Shown one piece after another: positions 62,301 to 64,000 of a stretch of DNA of 64,000 nucleotides; position 1 is the stretch's first letter; each line of letters begins with the position of its first letter. Source of the DNA: Brachyhypopomus gauderio (lineage: Eukaryota; Chordata; Actinopteri; Gymnotiformes; Hypopomidae); contig NW_027506873.1 of the NCBI RefSeq assembly GCF_052324685.1, positions 2,301,999 through 2,365,998 of the forward strand. The letters run 5' to 3'. Under the pieces are notes generated by a model. The model had not been told where the DNA came from. It ran no database searches and was given only the letters and a program-made list of their open reading frames with translations. The translations under genes were made by a program, and so were the position numbers.

Positions 62301-63525
62301 CAAATTATATCATGATGGGAGCCAAAAAAGAGAGAATTAGATTCTGCCGTTTCCAAACAAGCAAACCATTTGGGGATTTTTAATGTTGTCTTTTTTTTTT
62401 TTTTGGTTTTTCTATTTTAAGCCATTCACTGTTGGTTTTAGCATGAGAGCTATCATCTGCATAGATAAAGAGTGCAGTCTACAAGTCTGAAGGAGAAAGC
62501 TTAGCTCTTAACACTCAACACTGTGAACATGCCGTCTGTAATTGAAAGATCAACAAGTTTCAACACTGCATCTTCAGCAGGGCGACTTTACAGAGCAACA
62601 CCAGCTCCTGTTCCTCGGTACACCAGAATCAAAAGGGCTAGACCATCATCCTTTAAAAGAAAAATAAATCCCACCACTAACCCAGATGCCTACTTCCTTA
62701 AGGTCTGTAACCAAAGATGCTTATACTATATTAAAACGAAACCAGAAACAAGAGAGTTTTTCTATTGTCTGGTGTTGGGAAACTGAAAACAAAATTAAAT
62801 TCTTTTGAAGTGATTATCTGCTTTACTGAAAGAGGTGAGTATCTGTTTTCAGTAGCAACAATGAGGTTTTTGTGAAAACAAAATTGGAACTGAGGAGAAT
62901 ACAGGAATGGCACTGAAGCAGGCGCTGTTACCACAGTGGTCCCAGATAGCACCCTTGTTTATGACCCGCTTTAGCTGAGAGAAACTAGAGGGAGAGAGAG
63001 AGAAAGAATGGAAAACAAAGAAAGAGGGAGATAAGCAGGAGTGATGCATTCTGAAACACTGAAGTTTTCTTTATATATTCCTGCCTTTCCAGAAGCCTCC
63101 TCTCTGTGTGCTAGCAGTGTGATTAAAGCTTGCATTAAAAGCTAATAAGGAGTACTTTGACACACAAAGCGGGCATATCTGGGTCACACAGCACAAGATT
63201 GCCTTTCACCACAGAGAGCAGGAGAACACACTCATGCATGGAAACACACATACAGACAGGACATATGCATCTTACATACCGAGACGCCAAAAACCCCTGT
63301 ACTTGAACATAAAAAGTCCAAATGCCTTCTTCAGGCAATCTTGACTTATGCTCACAACTCAGTAGAATTCTAGGTGGTAAATTCCAGTTTGTCTGGCCTA
63401 CGCTGGACAGCATCTTCTATAGACACAAGCAGTGAGGCTAATTATATACATTAATACAAAAAGTAAATTGCTTCATATATTATTACAGAGACTATTATAT
63501 TATATTATATTTTGTCATCTATGGT

Positions 63526-63627
63526 CAAGTTTCCTGGACTAAATCTAAACCTAGACTAAAAGGAATTTTCAGTGGTAGTCCACCATTGACATTGCAAGAC
63601 TAGGGCCGATTCATGTCCAGGAAACCA
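63526..63627. mobile_element. Palindromic MITE (GTTTCCTGGAC ends)
   Basis: AAGTTTCCTGGAC is inverted at 63,615-63,627 (GTCCAGGAAAC). Weaker inner pairing (aatctaaacctagactaaaa against cttgcaagactaggg) is seen. It is a short non-autonomous element of a kind widespread in fish. Confidence 0.65.
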
Positions 63628-64000
63628 GCTCTATATATGTTTGAACCATTATATTTGAAAAGTAGAACACTGACCTAAATATTTATGCCTGTCCTTGGCT
63701 AATTTAGTTCTGAGCAGCCTTGTGAGCTGCTGGCACGCTCACAGACCTGGTCATGAAAATAACGATGGTGACTCCAACAACACCTAATAAAGCCAAGCAA
63801 AGGTAAAAAATTGAAACCATCGTGAATGCAGAGAGTCAGAAATGCTGCGTTATCCAAGTGACACCACGTCACAAGGACACAGTTGCTTGCTCTGCCATTG
63901 TCTGCCTGACTTCACGTGTCATGGAGGAAACACACGTTAACCCTCCATCTCCTGGACAAAGAAGTATTATGTGACATTAAAGAAGGTGTGAAGCAGAAAG

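Larger units (their letters stand above)
55490..64000. other. Upstream of CUEDC1 coding start: no recognised gene
   Basis: CUEDC1 promoter and possible 5' non-coding exons should lie here but could not be placed. The rest holds small tandem repeats (18 bp near 55,757; 29 bp near 56,440), a hAT element, a LINE 3' end split by a Tc1 element and a palindromic MITE. From about 59,400 to 63,500 I see nothing beyond unique-looking AT-moderate DNA and homopolymer runs. Confidence 0.55.

Overview
The window is vertebrate nuclear DNA, almost certainly from a teleost fish. The genes have many short exons with GT-AG introns. Simple repeats and minisatellites are abundant. The mobile elements are typical of fish: Tc1/mariner and hAT transposons, L2/RTE-type LINE fragments, tRNA-derived SINEs and palindromic MITEs. 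There is no prokaryotic or organellar gene organisation and no CRISPR array. Exon boundaries below were read by hand from splice consensus, reading-phase continuity and remembered similarity to vertebrate families. No alignment or search was run.

Three protein-coding genes lie on the minus strand, in transcription order from high to low coordinates. (1) CUEDC1 (about 55,480 to 40,788) encodes a CUE (ubiquitin-binding) domain protein; eight coding exons were recovered. (2) KSR1 (34,752 to 12,364) encodes the Ras/RAF/MEK/ERK scaffold pseudokinase; nineteen phase-consistent exons give 980 aa. (3) A tandem-repeat galectin of the galectin-9 type (9,927 to 6,903) has ten phase-consistent exons and encodes 329 aa. 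Galectin-9 lying just downstream of KSR1 in the same orientation matches the human 17q11.2 order, so it looks like conserved microsynteny. CUEDC1 is not next to KSR1 in human.

Layout: 1-6.8 kb, intergenic with MITEs and a 15-copy 62-bp minisatellite. 6.9-9.9 kb, galectin. 9.9-12.4 kb, probable KSR1 3' UTR with a GC-rich minisatellite. 12.4-34.8 kb, KSR1, whose introns are largely tandem repeats: 33 bp x6, about 66 copies of a G-rich 26-mer, 18 copies of a 52-mer, and long TG arrays abutting splice sites. 34.8-40.8 kb, intergenic with a decayed Tc1 element carrying a SINE. 40.8-55.5 kb, CUEDC1, whose introns hold a nested Tc1/BED-finger element pair, an intact Tc1 transposase inside a 51-bp minisatellite, two non-autonomous hAT elements with perfect 8-bp target duplications, and L2 LINE pieces. 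55.5-64 kb, no recognised gene; a third hAT, a LINE 3' end split by a Tc1 element, and a palindromic MITE.

The most useful observations are about repeats meeting splicing. Tandem duplications have copied a KSR1 5' splice site and a CUEDC1 3' splice site, and CUEDC1 has a GC-AG intron. The intact Tc1 transposase (340 aa, DD34E) is the best candidate for recent mobility. I did not find a convincing previously undescribed biological system.
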